From Urbifossiella sp046350095 (GTDB lineage: Bacteria; Planctomycetota; Planctomycetia; Gemmatales; Gemmataceae): a stretch of 64,000 nucleotides of DNA. Below, piece after piece: positions 7,989-17,427 of the stretch. The position numbers were made by a program, and so were the translations under genes. The stretch spans positions 1 to 64,000 of the forward strand of contig JAXMBA010000006.1 of assembly GCA_046350095.1 (NCBI GenBank), read 5' to 3'. The notes under the pieces are model-generated. The model ran no database searches. It was not told the origin of the DNA and saw only the letters and a program-made list of their open reading frames with translations. The first letter of the stretch is position 1. Each line of letters starts with the position of its first letter.

Positions 7989-10232
7989 ATGCCCCGCTTC
8001 TCCCGGCTCGCCGCGCTCGCGGTCGTCGCCCTCGCCGCCGCCCCCGCCGCGGCGCAACTCCCCGGCGACGACCCGTTCGCCCCGCCGGCCGCCGCGGCCC
8101 CCAAGAAGCGGGCGAACAAGTTCTTCGAGTTCGCCGACGTGTCGTTCGAGCTCGACAAGCTCAAGGTGAAGCGCGGCGAGACGGTGACGGCCAAGCTCGT
8201 CATCACGCCGAAGGCTACGGCGTGGACGTACCCGTTCAGCCCCAGCGACGCCACGCAGGCCAGCAAGAACGACCAGGGGACGCTCCCGGCCACGCCGGAC
8301 TTCGTGGTGCTGTCGCGGTCGGACGACCCGGCCGGGGCGAAGAGCAAGCCGCGGGACGGCGCCGCCGGCAAGGCGGACCAGTACTACCCCGGCCCGGGCG
8401 CCACGACGTGGGTGTTCCGCGTGGTGGTGCCGAAGACCGCGGCGCCGGGCAAAAAGGTCGTGGCGTTCGGGAAGGACACGACGCTGCAGGTGTGCAACGA
8501 GCGGAACTGCTTCACGATCGTCCGCGACGAACTCCCGAAGGCCGAGTTCGAGGTGCTCGACGAGCCGGCCGAGAGCCCCGTCGCCGCCGACCTGGCCGCC
8601 GCGGAGGCCCGTCTCGCCAGCCGCGCAGCTCCCCCGCCGCCCTCGCCCCTGAACGGCAGTCGGACCAGCCCGTCGGCCCCGACCCCGGCCGCGCCGGCTA
8701 CGACCGCCGAAGTCGTCGGGCCGAAGCCGGCCAAGCCGATCGCCACATACGAGGCGGACCTGAACGCAATCCGAGAGAGCCTCGCCCACGACACGACCGC
8801 CGGCGGCACAGGCCCGACCGGGCGCCCGGACGAGGGGCTCGGGGCCTTCCTCGCCACCGCCGCACTCTGGGGGCTCATCTCGCTGGTGACGCCGTGCGTC
8901 TTCCCGATGATCCCCATCACCGTCAGCATCTTCCTGAAGCAGGCCCACAACTCGCTCGGCGAGCGGCTGAAGCTGGCGGGTGTCTACTCACTCACGATCA
9001 TCGCGGTTCTGGGCACGTCGGCGTTCGCGCTGCTGAAGTTCATGGCCATCCTCGCCGCCCACCCGGCCACGAACATCGCGCTCGCCGTGCTGTTCTTCGT
9101 GCTGGCGCTGAGCCTGTTCGGCATGTACGAACTGACGCTGCCGAACAGCCTGGCCCGCCGGCTCCAGTCGAAGCAGGCGAAGGGCGGCGTCGTCGGCACG
9201 ATCTTCGGGGCGCTGGCGTTCACGGTCATCAGCTTCACCTGCGTGGCGCCGTTCCTCGGCGGCTTCGCCGGCATCTCGGCCGGCGGCGGCGACGGCCAGC
9301 TGGTCGCGCTGCCGACGACCCGCGAGGTGCTCGGCGGGCTGGCGTTCGCTACCGCGTTCGCGGCCCCGTTCTTCGTGCTGGCGCTGGTGCCGGGGCTGCT
9401 CAAGGCGCTGCCGCGGTCCGGCGGCTGGCTCGACAGCGTGAAGGTCGTGATGGGCTTCCTCGAAGTCGCCGCGGCGCTGAAATTCCTCCGTACCGCCGAG
9501 CTACGGCTACTGCCGCAAACCGAGTACTTCACCTACGACGTGGTGCTGGCCGGGTGGGTGGTGCTGTCGGCGGCGTGCGGGCTGTACCTGCTGAACCTGT
9601 ACCGCCTGCCGCACGACGAGGAGCGGCCGAACATCGGCGTGCCGCGGCTGCTGTTCGCGGCGACATTCCTCGGGCTGGCCGTTTACCTCGCCCCGGCGCT
9701 GCTGGCGCCGGCGGAAGGGAAGCGGCCGCGGCCGGCGGGTGCGGTGTACGCCTGGGTTGAGGCGTTCCTGCTACCCGAGCACAAGGCGGGGCACGCCGAC
9801 ACCGACCTGAAGGACGCCATCGAGCGAGCGCGGCGGCTGAACCGCCCGGTGTTCGTGGACTTCACCGGCAAGACGTGTACGAACTGCCGGTACAACGAGG
9901 GAACCGTGTTCACCCGGCACGAAGTGGCCCCGCTGCTGGAGCGGTTCGTGACGGTGCAGCTGTACACCGACGAGGTGCCCGCGGACGTGTACCGGGACGA
10001 CCCCGGCGGCGAGCATCGGGGGGACGAGGCCTACGCCAACCGGTCGTTCGAGACGGCGGCGTTCGGGACGAACGCGTTGCCGACCTACGCGGTGCTGATC
10101 CCGCGGCCCGACGGCACGGTGCGCGTGTTCCGCGAGCCGGGCGGGGAGCGGCGGGCGTTGATCGAAGGGAAGATCAACACCGTATCAGACTTCGCGGCGT
10201 TCCTGAAGGCGGCGCTGGAAGCGGCGAAATAG
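7989..10232 (+). CDS. dsbD: Thiol:disulfide interchange protein DsbD
   Basis: A 747-residue protein with the three DsbD parts: signal peptide plus periplasmic alpha domain (cysteines in CNERNCF), a transmembrane beta domain beginning around residue 285 with its own cysteines (VTPCVFPMIP and SFTCVAPFLGG), and a C-terminal thioredoxin-like gamma domain with CTNC (GKTCTNCRYNEG). It carries electrons from cytoplasmic thioredoxin to periplasmic thiols. ATG 7989 has GGAG 7 nt upstream; a signal peptide (MPRFSRLAALAVVAL) follows. Long proline/alanine linkers separate the domains. It converges on spoVG, separated by inverted repeats. Confidence 0.95.
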   Translation: MPRFSRLAALAVVALAAAPAAAQLPGDDPFAPPAAAAPKKRANKFFEFADVSFELDKLKVKRGETVTAKLVITPKATAWTYPFSPSDATQASKNDQGTLPATPDFVVLSRSDDPAGAKSKPRDGAAGKADQYYPGPGATTWVFRVVVPKTAAPGKKVVAFGKDTTLQVCNERNCFTIVRDELPKAEFEVLDEPAESPVAADLAAAEARLASRAAPPPPSPLNGSRTSPSAPTPAAPATTAEVVGPKPAKPIATYEADLNAIRESLAHDTTAGGTGPTGRPDEGLGAFLATAALWGLISLVTPCVFPMIPITVSIFLKQAHNSLGERLKLAGVYSLTIIAVLGTSAFALLKFMAILAAHPATNIALAVLFFVLALSLFGMYELTLPNSLARRLQSKQAKGGVVGTIFGALAFTVISFTCVAPFLGGFAGISAGGGDGQLVALPTTREVLGGLAFATAFAAPFFVLALVPGLLKALPRSGGWLDSVKVVMGFLEVAAALKFLRTAELRLLPQTEYFTYDVVLAGWVVLSAACGLYLLNLYRLPHDEERPNIGVPRLLFAATFLGLAVYLAPALLAPAEGKRPRPAGAVYAWVEAFLLPEHKAGHADTDLKDAIERARRLNRPVFVDFTGKTCTNCRYNEGTVFTRHEVAPLLERFVTVQLYTDEVPADVYRDDPGGEHRGDEAYANRSFETAAFGTNALPTYAVLIPRPDGTVRVFREPGGERRALIEGKINTVSDFAAFLKAALEAAK

Positions 10233-10235
10233 TCT

Positions 10236-10279
10236 GCCGCTTGCGGCTTCGCGTCGCAGCACGCGAAGCCGCAAGCGGC
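10236..10279. repeat. 19-bp inverted repeat, probable bidirectional terminator
   Basis: Arms 10236-10254 and 10261-10279 are perfect complements with a 6-nt loop. The word CCGCTTGCGGCTT also begins the 14166 repeat, so the two form one family. It lies between the convergent dsbD and spoVG genes. A second, less perfect hairpin (GTTTCCG...CGGAAAC, about 10357-10391) lies nearer spoVG. Nothing else is seen in this 190-bp gap. Confidence 0.85.
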
Positions 10280-10423
10280 GGAACCCAACTCCGCATCCCG
10301 TCACGCCATGCCGCGGATTCACTAATCGGCCGCCCGTTTCTCTAACCGCGTGACATGTTTCCGCGACCCGATGGGTGGGTCGCCGGAAACAATCATTTCG
10401 GCTCGAGCGTGTTCCAGGTCGGC

Positions 10424-10990
10424 TCAGCCGATGCCGGCGGCGAAGTCTTCGCTGCGCACCTTCGCACCCTCGGCGGCGATGTGCGGCGGCTTCGGGGCGG
10501 CGTGGCCGGCGTGCGGGCGGGCGGTCTTCGCGCCCATGTCCGCCGCCACCGCCGCGTAGCTCGGGATGTCGTCGTCGAAGTCGTACTCGTCGTACCGGCA
10601 CACGTAGCCGGGCTGCTTCGAGCGCTCCTTCTCCTCGTGGTACGCCTTGACCACCGCGCTCTGAACCAGCTCGCGGGCGCCGCTGTGGATCGGGTGGGCG
10701 ATGTCGGCGTGGAGCTTGGCCCGGCCGTCGATCTCGCGGGTGGCGCGGGTCTCGTCCATGCGGACGCCGCAGCTGTTGCAGAAGCGGGCCCGCAGGTGGT
10801 TCTTGCACCCGCACTTGTTGCACCGGTCGGTGAGCTTGCGGCTGGGCATGGCGACGAACACGCCCTTGGTGCCCTCGATGATCTTCAAATCCCGGACGAC
10901 GAAGGCGTTGTCGAAGGTGACCGAGCAGAACGCGAGCAGCCGCTCGTTGTTCTCCTCGCACAGCTTGATGCGGACTTCCGTGATGACCAC
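10424..10990 (-). CDS. spoVG: SpoVG family regulator with C-terminal zinc ribbon
   Basis: A 188-residue protein. Residues 1-85 match SpoVG (MVITEVRIKL, RLLAFCSVTFDNAFVVRDLKI, GVFVAMPSRK), a small nucleic-acid-binding regulator usually about 90-100 residues long. Directly after it comes a CxxC...CxxC zinc ribbon (DRCNKCGCKN...FCNSCG), followed by about 80 residues with an acidic stretch. The GTG start at 10990 is set by an AGAAGGAGG ribosome-binding site 6 nt upstream. The gene follows ispE by 14 bp, so the two are surely co-transcribed. Added nucleic-acid or protein binding by the ribbon is inference. Confidence 0.93.
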   Translation of the reverse strand: MVITEVRIKLCEENNERLLAFCSVTFDNAFVVRDLKIIEGTKGVFVAMPSRKLTDRCNKCGCKNHLRARFCNSCGVRMDETRATREIDGRAKLHADIAHPIHSGARELVQSAVVKAYHEEKERSKQPGYVCRYDEYDFDDDIPSYAAVAADMGAKTARPHAGHAAPKPPHIAAEGAKVRSEDFAAGIG

Positions 10991-11004
10991 CGCGGGCCTC
11001 CTTC

Positions 11005-11955
11005 TCAGGCGGGATCGGGGGTGAGGGTGCGAGCGACCAGGACGTGACTCGGGGGTTCGTCGGGCGGCGCGGCCGCCCGGACTCCGGCCGCCACGCGGGC
11101 CGCGTCGTGCGGGTCCCGGCAGACGGCGAACACGGCCGACCCGCTCCCCGACATGAGGCACCCTACGGGGTCCAGGGCGGCGAGGCGGCGATACACGCGT
11201 TCCACATCAGGAGCAAGAGCAAACGCCGGCTCCTCCAATCGGTTAAAGAGGGCCGCGCCCAGGGCGGCGACGTCGCCGGCCCGAAAGGCCGCCCGGACGG
11301 GGTCACCGCTCCGCGGCGAGGCCGGGGGAGTGAGGTGACGGAAGACCGCCGGCGTGGACAGGCCGACCGGCGGCAGCACGAGCACGACGGGGAAGCCGGC
11401 GCCGGGCGGTTCGGGGGCGACGTGTTCGCCGCGCCCCGTGCACCACCCGGCCGGCAGGCTCAGGAAGAACGCCACGTCGGAACCCACGTCGGCGGCGACG
11501 AAGGCCAGTGCGGCGCGGGGGAGCTTCAGCCCCCACACGCGGTTGAGAGCGAGGAGCGCCGCCGCGGCGTCGCTGGACCCACCGGCGAGCCCGGCCTGCG
11601 TCGGGATGCGCTTCACCAGGTGCAGGTCGGCGCCGAGAGCGGTGTTCCCGGAGCGAAGTCGCAAGCGCGTGGCGGCTTTGACGACGAGATTGTCGGCCCC
11701 CGTGGACAGCGTCGGGTCGTCGCAGGTCAGGTGGAATTCGCCGTCGGCGCGGGGGCGGACTTCGAGCGTGTCGAAGAGGTTCACCCCGACCATGAGGGTT
11801 TCCAACTCGTGGAACCCGTCGGGCCGCTTGCCGAGGACTTCGAGATAGAGGTTGAGCTTGGCCGGGGCGGCGACGACGAGCCCACGCGGGCCGGCGGGAA
11901 ACGACGTGTGCGGTGTGGGTACGCCCGTACCGGGGGGTGGGAATGGGGCGGACAT
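11005..11955 (-). CDS. ispE: 4-diphosphocytidyl-2-C-methyl-D-erythritol kinase
   Basis: A 316-residue GHMP kinase of the MEP isoprenoid pathway, phosphorylating CDP-ME. Family marks are the N-terminal APAKLNLYLEVLGKRPDGFHELETLM, the ATP-binding PTQAGLAGGSSDAAAAL loop and the C-terminal MSGSGSAVFAV. The ATG at 11955 adds about 25 residues (MSAPFPPPGTGVPTP) before the conserved core, so a later start is possible but no better site was seen. Followed closely by spoVG; ispE and spoVG also lie near each other in Firmicutes. Confidence 0.95.
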   Translation of the reverse strand: MSAPFPPPGTGVPTPHTSFPAGPRGLVVAAPAKLNLYLEVLGKRPDGFHELETLMVGVNLFDTLEVRPRADGEFHLTCDDPTLSTGADNLVVKAATRLRLRSGNTALGADLHLVKRIPTQAGLAGGSSDAAAALLALNRVWGLKLPRAALAFVAADVGSDVAFFLSLPAGWCTGRGEHVAPEPPGAGFPVVLVLPPVGLSTPAVFRHLTPPASPRSGDPVRAAFRAGDVAALGAALFNRLEEPAFALAPDVERVYRRLAALDPVGCLMSGSGSAVFAVCRDPHDAARVAAGVRAAAPPDEPPSHVLVARTLTPDPA

Positions 11956-12319
11956 CCCGAACCGTCCGTGGCTGCGCCGGGAGCGCCGTGTCCGTGCGTC
12001 CCGTCTTGCAAGGGTGCGAATCTGTGAGGCTGGGCAGAAAGTAATCTCGGCAAGATGGGGCGTCAAGAGCTCATCGGAGAATCTCAGGATTTTCACTCCA
12101 GACCCTACGACCGATGCGACCCGACGCCCTTGCCCCGCTTCGCCGACCGGCACGGCCGGCCGAACCGGTACGACCCGCCGGACAGATCCGAAATGCAGCG
12201 GGTTTGTCTCAAGTCGGGCTTTGGCGCCGGCGCAAGCGTGCCATACGGTACAGCGTTCGGACGGCGAACCGCGCCTCCCGACCATCACAGCCGACACACC
12301 CCGGATGAAGGAGCGAACC
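11956..12319. other. Divergent intergenic region between ispE and a lipoprotein gene
   Basis: A 364-bp non-coding stretch that must hold the ispE promoter (leftward) and the lipoprotein promoter (rightward). A weak TTGGCG-17-TACGGT pair near 12223-12251 could serve the lipoprotein gene. No RNA gene or strong hairpin was recognised, and the open frames across it look like shadows. Confidence 0.4.
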
Positions 12320-12490
12320 GTGTTCGCCAAGCGCCTTGCCCTCGCCCTCGCCGCCCTGGCTCTCGTGCTGCCGCTGACCGGCTGCCGCAACAACCGTTGC
12401 TGCAAGAGCAATTCGGTCAGCTCGGCCCCGCCGTGCTGCCCGGCCCCGGGCTCGCTGCCGCCGGGCGCCCTGCCGCCGGCGAACTTCTAA
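12320..12490 (+). CDS. Small cysteine-containing lipoprotein
   Basis: A 56-residue lipoprotein: a hydrophobic leader ending in a lipobox (PLTGC), then a short tail with CRNNRCCK and PPCCP clusters, rich in proline. The GTG at 12320 is preceded 6 nt upstream by AAGGAG and is preferred over the in-frame ATG at 12305, which overlaps that site. Function unknown; such short lipoproteins are common in Gemmataceae. A hairpin terminator follows 25 bp after the stop. Confidence 0.7.
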   Translation: MFAKRLALALAALALVLPLTGCRNNRCCKSNSVSSAPPCCPAPGSLPPGALPPANF

Positions 12491-12515
12491 CCCGCCGCGT
12501 CGGACCGTTCGGAAC

Positions 12516-12542
12516 AAGCCCACCCGGTACGACGGGCGGGCT
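12516..12542 (+). terminator. Terminator hairpin of the AAGCCCACCCG family
   Basis: AAGCCCACCCG (12516-12526) pairs with CGGGCGGGCTT (12532-12542) with one A-C mismatch. The same stem recurs after pnp (17005) and after the esterase gene (34150). The remainder of the 340-bp gap to the next lipoprotein, 12543-12830, shows no recognisable element. Confidence 0.7.
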
Positions 12543-12830
12543 TCGCCCATCCCCTTCCGCCGGCACCGCGGCGCCAAGTCCTTCGCACGTCCTCGACGCC
12601 CCGACCGGTCACGCCACCGAGGCCGGCTGCGTCTTTCGCACGAGTGTCGTTTGCCCTCGGACGGAGCGGCGCGCACCATTGCGCATCGGCAGAGGAACGC
12701 CGCGGCCCACGGTCTCTTCGAGGCCGTGGCGGCCGAGCGCTGCCCACAGGGACGGCCGGAACGGACTCCCGGCCCCCGACGGATCGAGGTTCCCGTCCCG
12801 CGCCCGTGCCGCACCGCGAAGGAGGTTCCC

Positions 12831-13226
12831 GTGTCCCGTCGTCTCGTGATGTTCGGCCTCTTGGCCGTTTCCGCGCTGTCCACCGGCTGCTTCCCGTGCG
12901 TCCGCGAGCGGATCGCGTGGCGTTGGAGCCACCACCACGGCGTCGGCTGCGGCCCCGTGTGCGCGCCCGCATGCGGCCCAGTCTGCAACGCCACGCCCGC
13001 CTTCCGGATCCCGAGCCCGGTCGTGGGCATGCCGGTCGTCGGCGCCCCGATCGGAGCGCCAGGCTGTTCGACCTGCACGTCCGGCGTCGATAGCGGCCCG
13101 GTGGGCTACGCGATGCCAGTGGCCGGGCCCGGCTACGTCGGCGCCCCGCCGATCATCGGCCCGGCGATGCCGCTCGGCGCCCCCCGCGTCGAAGCGCCGA
13201 TGAGCAACGCCGCCCCGAAGAACTAA
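12831..13226 (+). CDS. Cysteine/glycine/proline-rich lipoprotein
   Basis: A 131-residue predicted lipoprotein: leader MSRRLVMFGLLAVSALSTGC with an STGC lipobox, followed by a short basic segment (RERIAWRWSHHHG), repeated CGPVC/CAPAC motifs, and a low-complexity Gly-Ala-Pro-Val tail. The GTG start at 12831 has a strong AAGGAGG site 6 nt upstream. No enzyme family is recognised; composition suggests a cell-envelope structural protein. It resembles the preceding 56-residue lipoprotein in plan but not in sequence. Confidence 0.75.
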   Translation: MSRRLVMFGLLAVSALSTGCFPCVRERIAWRWSHHHGVGCGPVCAPACGPVCNATPAFRIPSPVVGMPVVGAPIGAPGCSTCTSGVDSGPVGYAMPVAGPGYVGAPPIIGPAMPLGAPRVEAPMSNAAPKN

Positions 13227-13295
13227 GCCGCTTCGAGTGGGTACAATGCCACCTCGGGTTCTGCCCGGGGTGGTGTCGTTTCGTGGGGGTGCGTC

Positions 13296-14147
13296 ATGTC
13301 CGACCCCGCCGTCCGCGTCGAGGTCCGCCCCGACCGCGTGGCCGTGCTGACGATCGACCAGCCCGGCGCGAAGGTGAACGTCCTCACGGTGGCACTGTGG
13401 GACGAGCTCGAAGCCGCGCTCGACGCGCTGCCGTCGGACCTGGCGGGGCTCGTGATCGCCAGCGGCAAGCCCGGCTGCTTCATCGCCGGCGCCGACCTGA
13501 AGCTCCTCGCCGACGCGACGCCCGGCGACCCGGCGGTGAAGGCGTTCATCGAGCAAGGCCTGCGCGTGCTGGCGAAGTTGGAGGCGCTACCGTTCCCGAC
13601 GTGTGCCGCGATCGACGGCGTGGCCCTCGGCGGCGGACTGGAGGTGGCGCTGGCGTGCGAATATCGTCTCGCTGGTGTCCACCCGCGCGTCCAATTCGCA
13701 CTCCCCGAAGTGCATCTGGGACTTATCCCCGGTTGGGGCGGAACGCAGCGGCTGCCGAGGATCGTCGGCTGGGAAACCGTGATCCGAATGCTGTACGACG
13801 GCAGCTCGCTTGACCGCGTGGCGGCCCACGACGCCATGCTCGTAGACGTTACGTCATCCGACGGATTAGTGGACTGGGCGGCGCGGCTCACGCCGGGGCC
13901 GCGTCGGTTTGGTGGGATTCGAGCGCAGCACGCCGCCCCCGTACCCGTGCCCGAGGACTACCGCACGGAATTCCCAGACCCACCGGATTCGGACGCCGGT
14001 CGTGAACTCCGGCGCTTACTCAAGGTAGCCGCCTCGATGCCCACTTCCGACGGCATCGCGCTAGAAACCGAGGCGTTCCTGCGGCTGGCCGGGTCGGACG
14101 AGTCGCGGGCGAAGATCGCCGCGTTCTTCGCCGCGCGGAAGCGCTAG
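13296..14147 (+). CDS. Enoyl-CoA hydratase/isomerase (crotonase) family protein
   Basis: A 283-residue crotonase-fold enzyme. The oxyanion-hole motifs are present: GCFIAGADLKLL near residue 70 and AIDGVALGGGLEVALACEYRLA near 110, followed by PEVHLGLIPGWGGTQRLPR. Glu in PEVHLG is at the usual catalytic position. Compared with FadB-type proteins only the hydratase part exists, and the C-terminal third is divergent. Substrate unknown; 2-enoyl-CoA hydration is a family-level inference. A TACAAT box lies at 13242-13247, giving a short leader. A 29-bp inverted repeat follows the stop. Confidence 0.88.
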   Translation: MSDPAVRVEVRPDRVAVLTIDQPGAKVNVLTVALWDELEAALDALPSDLAGLVIASGKPGCFIAGADLKLLADATPGDPAVKAFIEQGLRVLAKLEALPFPTCAAIDGVALGGGLEVALACEYRLAGVHPRVQFALPEVHLGLIPGWGGTQRLPRIVGWETVIRMLYDGSSLDRVAAHDAMLVDVTSSDGLVDWAARLTPGPRRFGGIRAQHAAPVPVPEDYRTEFPDPPDSDAGRELRRLLKVAASMPTSDGIALETEAFLRLAGSDESRAKIAAFFAARKR

Positions 14148-14165
14148 AAGCGAGGTCGCGGCTCG

Positions 14166-14225
14166 GGGCTTCGCCGCTTGCGGCTTAGCGGCGTAGACGC
14201 CGCTAAGCCGCAAGCGGCGAAGCCC
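14166..14225. repeat. Perfect 29-bp inverted repeat
   Basis: Arms 14166-14194 and 14197-14225 are exact complements with a 2-nt centre. The word GCCGCTTGCGGCTT is shared with the repeat at 10236, while the inner part differs but still pairs perfectly. It separates the crotonase gene from rpsO-pnp and may end crotonase transcription. Confidence 0.92.
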
Positions 14226-14241
14226 AGCCGAAATTCGCCCC

Positions 14242-14269
14242 TTGCCGGTCCCCCCTCCGCACCTACACT
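14242..14269 (+). promoter_or_regulatory. Predicted rpsO-pnp promoter
   Basis: TTGCCG (14242-14247), 16-nt spacer, TACACT (14264-14269). Transcription would start near 14276 and leave an untranslated leader of about 80 nt before rpsO, long enough for S15 autoregulation as known for rpsO in other bacteria. The leader structure itself was not resolved. Confidence 0.55.
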
Positions 14270-14356
14270 CTCTCAATTGTGAACCAGGCGTCACTTTTGT
14301 CGTTTCGTCACTGTTGGCAGGAGTGCGACGCGGCGGATTAGCGGAGGCCGGGAGCG

Positions 14357-14626
14357 ATGGCGATCACGAAGGAAGCGAAGACCGAACTCATCGGACAGTA
14401 CCGACGGACCGAGCAAGACAGCGGCTCGCCGGAGGTGCAGGTCGCGCTGCTCACCGCCCGGATCAACTACCTGACCGAGCACATGCGGGCGCACAAGAAG
14501 GACTTCTCCAGCCGTCGCGGGCTGCTGAAGCTGGTCAGCCAGCGGGCCGACCTGCTCAAGTACCTCCGCGAGACGGACCGCGAGAAGTACCTCGCCCTCA
14601 TCGCCCGGCTCGGCCTGCGGAAGTAA
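14357..14626 (+). CDS. rpsO: 30S ribosomal protein S15
   Basis: An 89-residue S15, the normal length, with the expected EVQVALLTARINYLTEHMRAHKKDFSSRR core and the C-terminal LGLRK. It binds 16S rRNA in the central domain of the small subunit. The GGAGG site before the ATG (GCGGAGGCCGGGAGCG) is strong. It is followed by pnp, the widely conserved rpsO-pnp order. Confidence 0.98.
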   Translation: MAITKEAKTELIGQYRRTEQDSGSPEVQVALLTARINYLTEHMRAHKKDFSSRRGLLKLVSQRADLLKYLRETDREKYLALIARLGLRK

Positions 14627-14667
14627 CCCGCCGGCCAAGGTAATAGGTCCGCCATCCTCCCGCTCGC

Positions 14668-14710
14668 GGCCGCCGGGGACGCCCCGGGGCCGCCGGACGA
14701 ACGTCGTCCG
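14668..14710 (+). other. Tandem hairpins in the rpsO-pnp intercistronic region
   Basis: A GC-rich hairpin at about 14668-14690 (GGCCGCCGGGG/CCCCGGGGCC, with a bulge) is followed by a perfect 7-bp hairpin, CGGACGA (14694-14700) / TCGTCCG (14704-14710). In Escherichia coli a double-strand in this gap is cut by RNase III and lets PNPase regulate its own message; a similar role here is inference. Confidence 0.5.
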
Positions 14711-14758
14711 ACCCCGCACCGCCGCACGCACCCTGCCGGTCATCCGAAAGGGATCACC

Positions 14759-16984
<2,226 letters not shown>

Positions 16985-17000
16985 CCCGGACATGGGGAGC

Positions 17001-17040
17001 CGCGAAAGCCCACCCGTTGCAACGGGTGGGCTTTTTCGCG
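17001..17040. terminator. Strong terminator after pnp, shared with the convergent gene
   Basis: AAAGCCCACCCGTT (17005-17018) pairs with AACGGGTGGGCTTT (17021-17034), followed by more T on the plus strand; flanking CGCG words also pair. It serves pnp and probably the convergent small-protein gene. Same stem as at 12516 and 34150. Confidence 0.9.
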
Positions 17041-17044
17041 GCTG

Positions 17045-17413
17045 CTACTTGGCCGGCACCGCAACGACCGCCGTTCCCGGCGGGCACGCGGCCGGCAGTA
17101 CCTTCAGCTTGCAGACCAACTTGTCCGGGCCGGGCACCGTCTTCTTCACCAGCACCGTCTTCATCAGCGGCTGCGGCGGGCACGGGCCGTCGCAGGCGTT
17201 CAGCCCGCAGCAGCGCTTCAGGATCGCCAGCGGCGAGTAGTCGGGGGCGCAGTACTCCTTGCACACGCTGCTGTACACCGTCTTCGTCGTCTTCTGCGGC
17301 TCGTAGACGCACGCCTTGACGCCGACCGTCGGCGCGGCGTGGTCGGGCGGCGGTTGCGCGCCCGAGAGCCCCACGGCCGCCAGCAGCGCGGCCAGGGTCG
17401 CGGTCCATCGCAT
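17045..17413 (-). CDS. Secreted cysteine-rich small protein
   Basis: A 122-residue exported protein with a signal peptide (MRWTATLAALLAAVGLSGA) and a mature part holding at least nine cysteines (ACVYEP, SVCKEYCAPDYS, KRCCGLNACDGPCPP, KLVCKLK, PAACPPG). No family recognised. GGAGG stands 5 nt before the ATG. It starts 14 bp after the porin gene on the same strand, so porin and small protein form one transcript. A periplasmic or surface role, perhaps with the porin, is inference from context. Confidence 0.75.
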   Translation of the reverse strand: MRWTATLAALLAAVGLSGAQPPPDHAAPTVGVKACVYEPQKTTKTVYSSVCKEYCAPDYSPLAILKRCCGLNACDGPCPPQPLMKTVLVKKTVPGPDKLVCKLKVLPAACPPGTAVVAVPAK

Positions 17414-17427
17414 GTCGTCCTCCGGGA

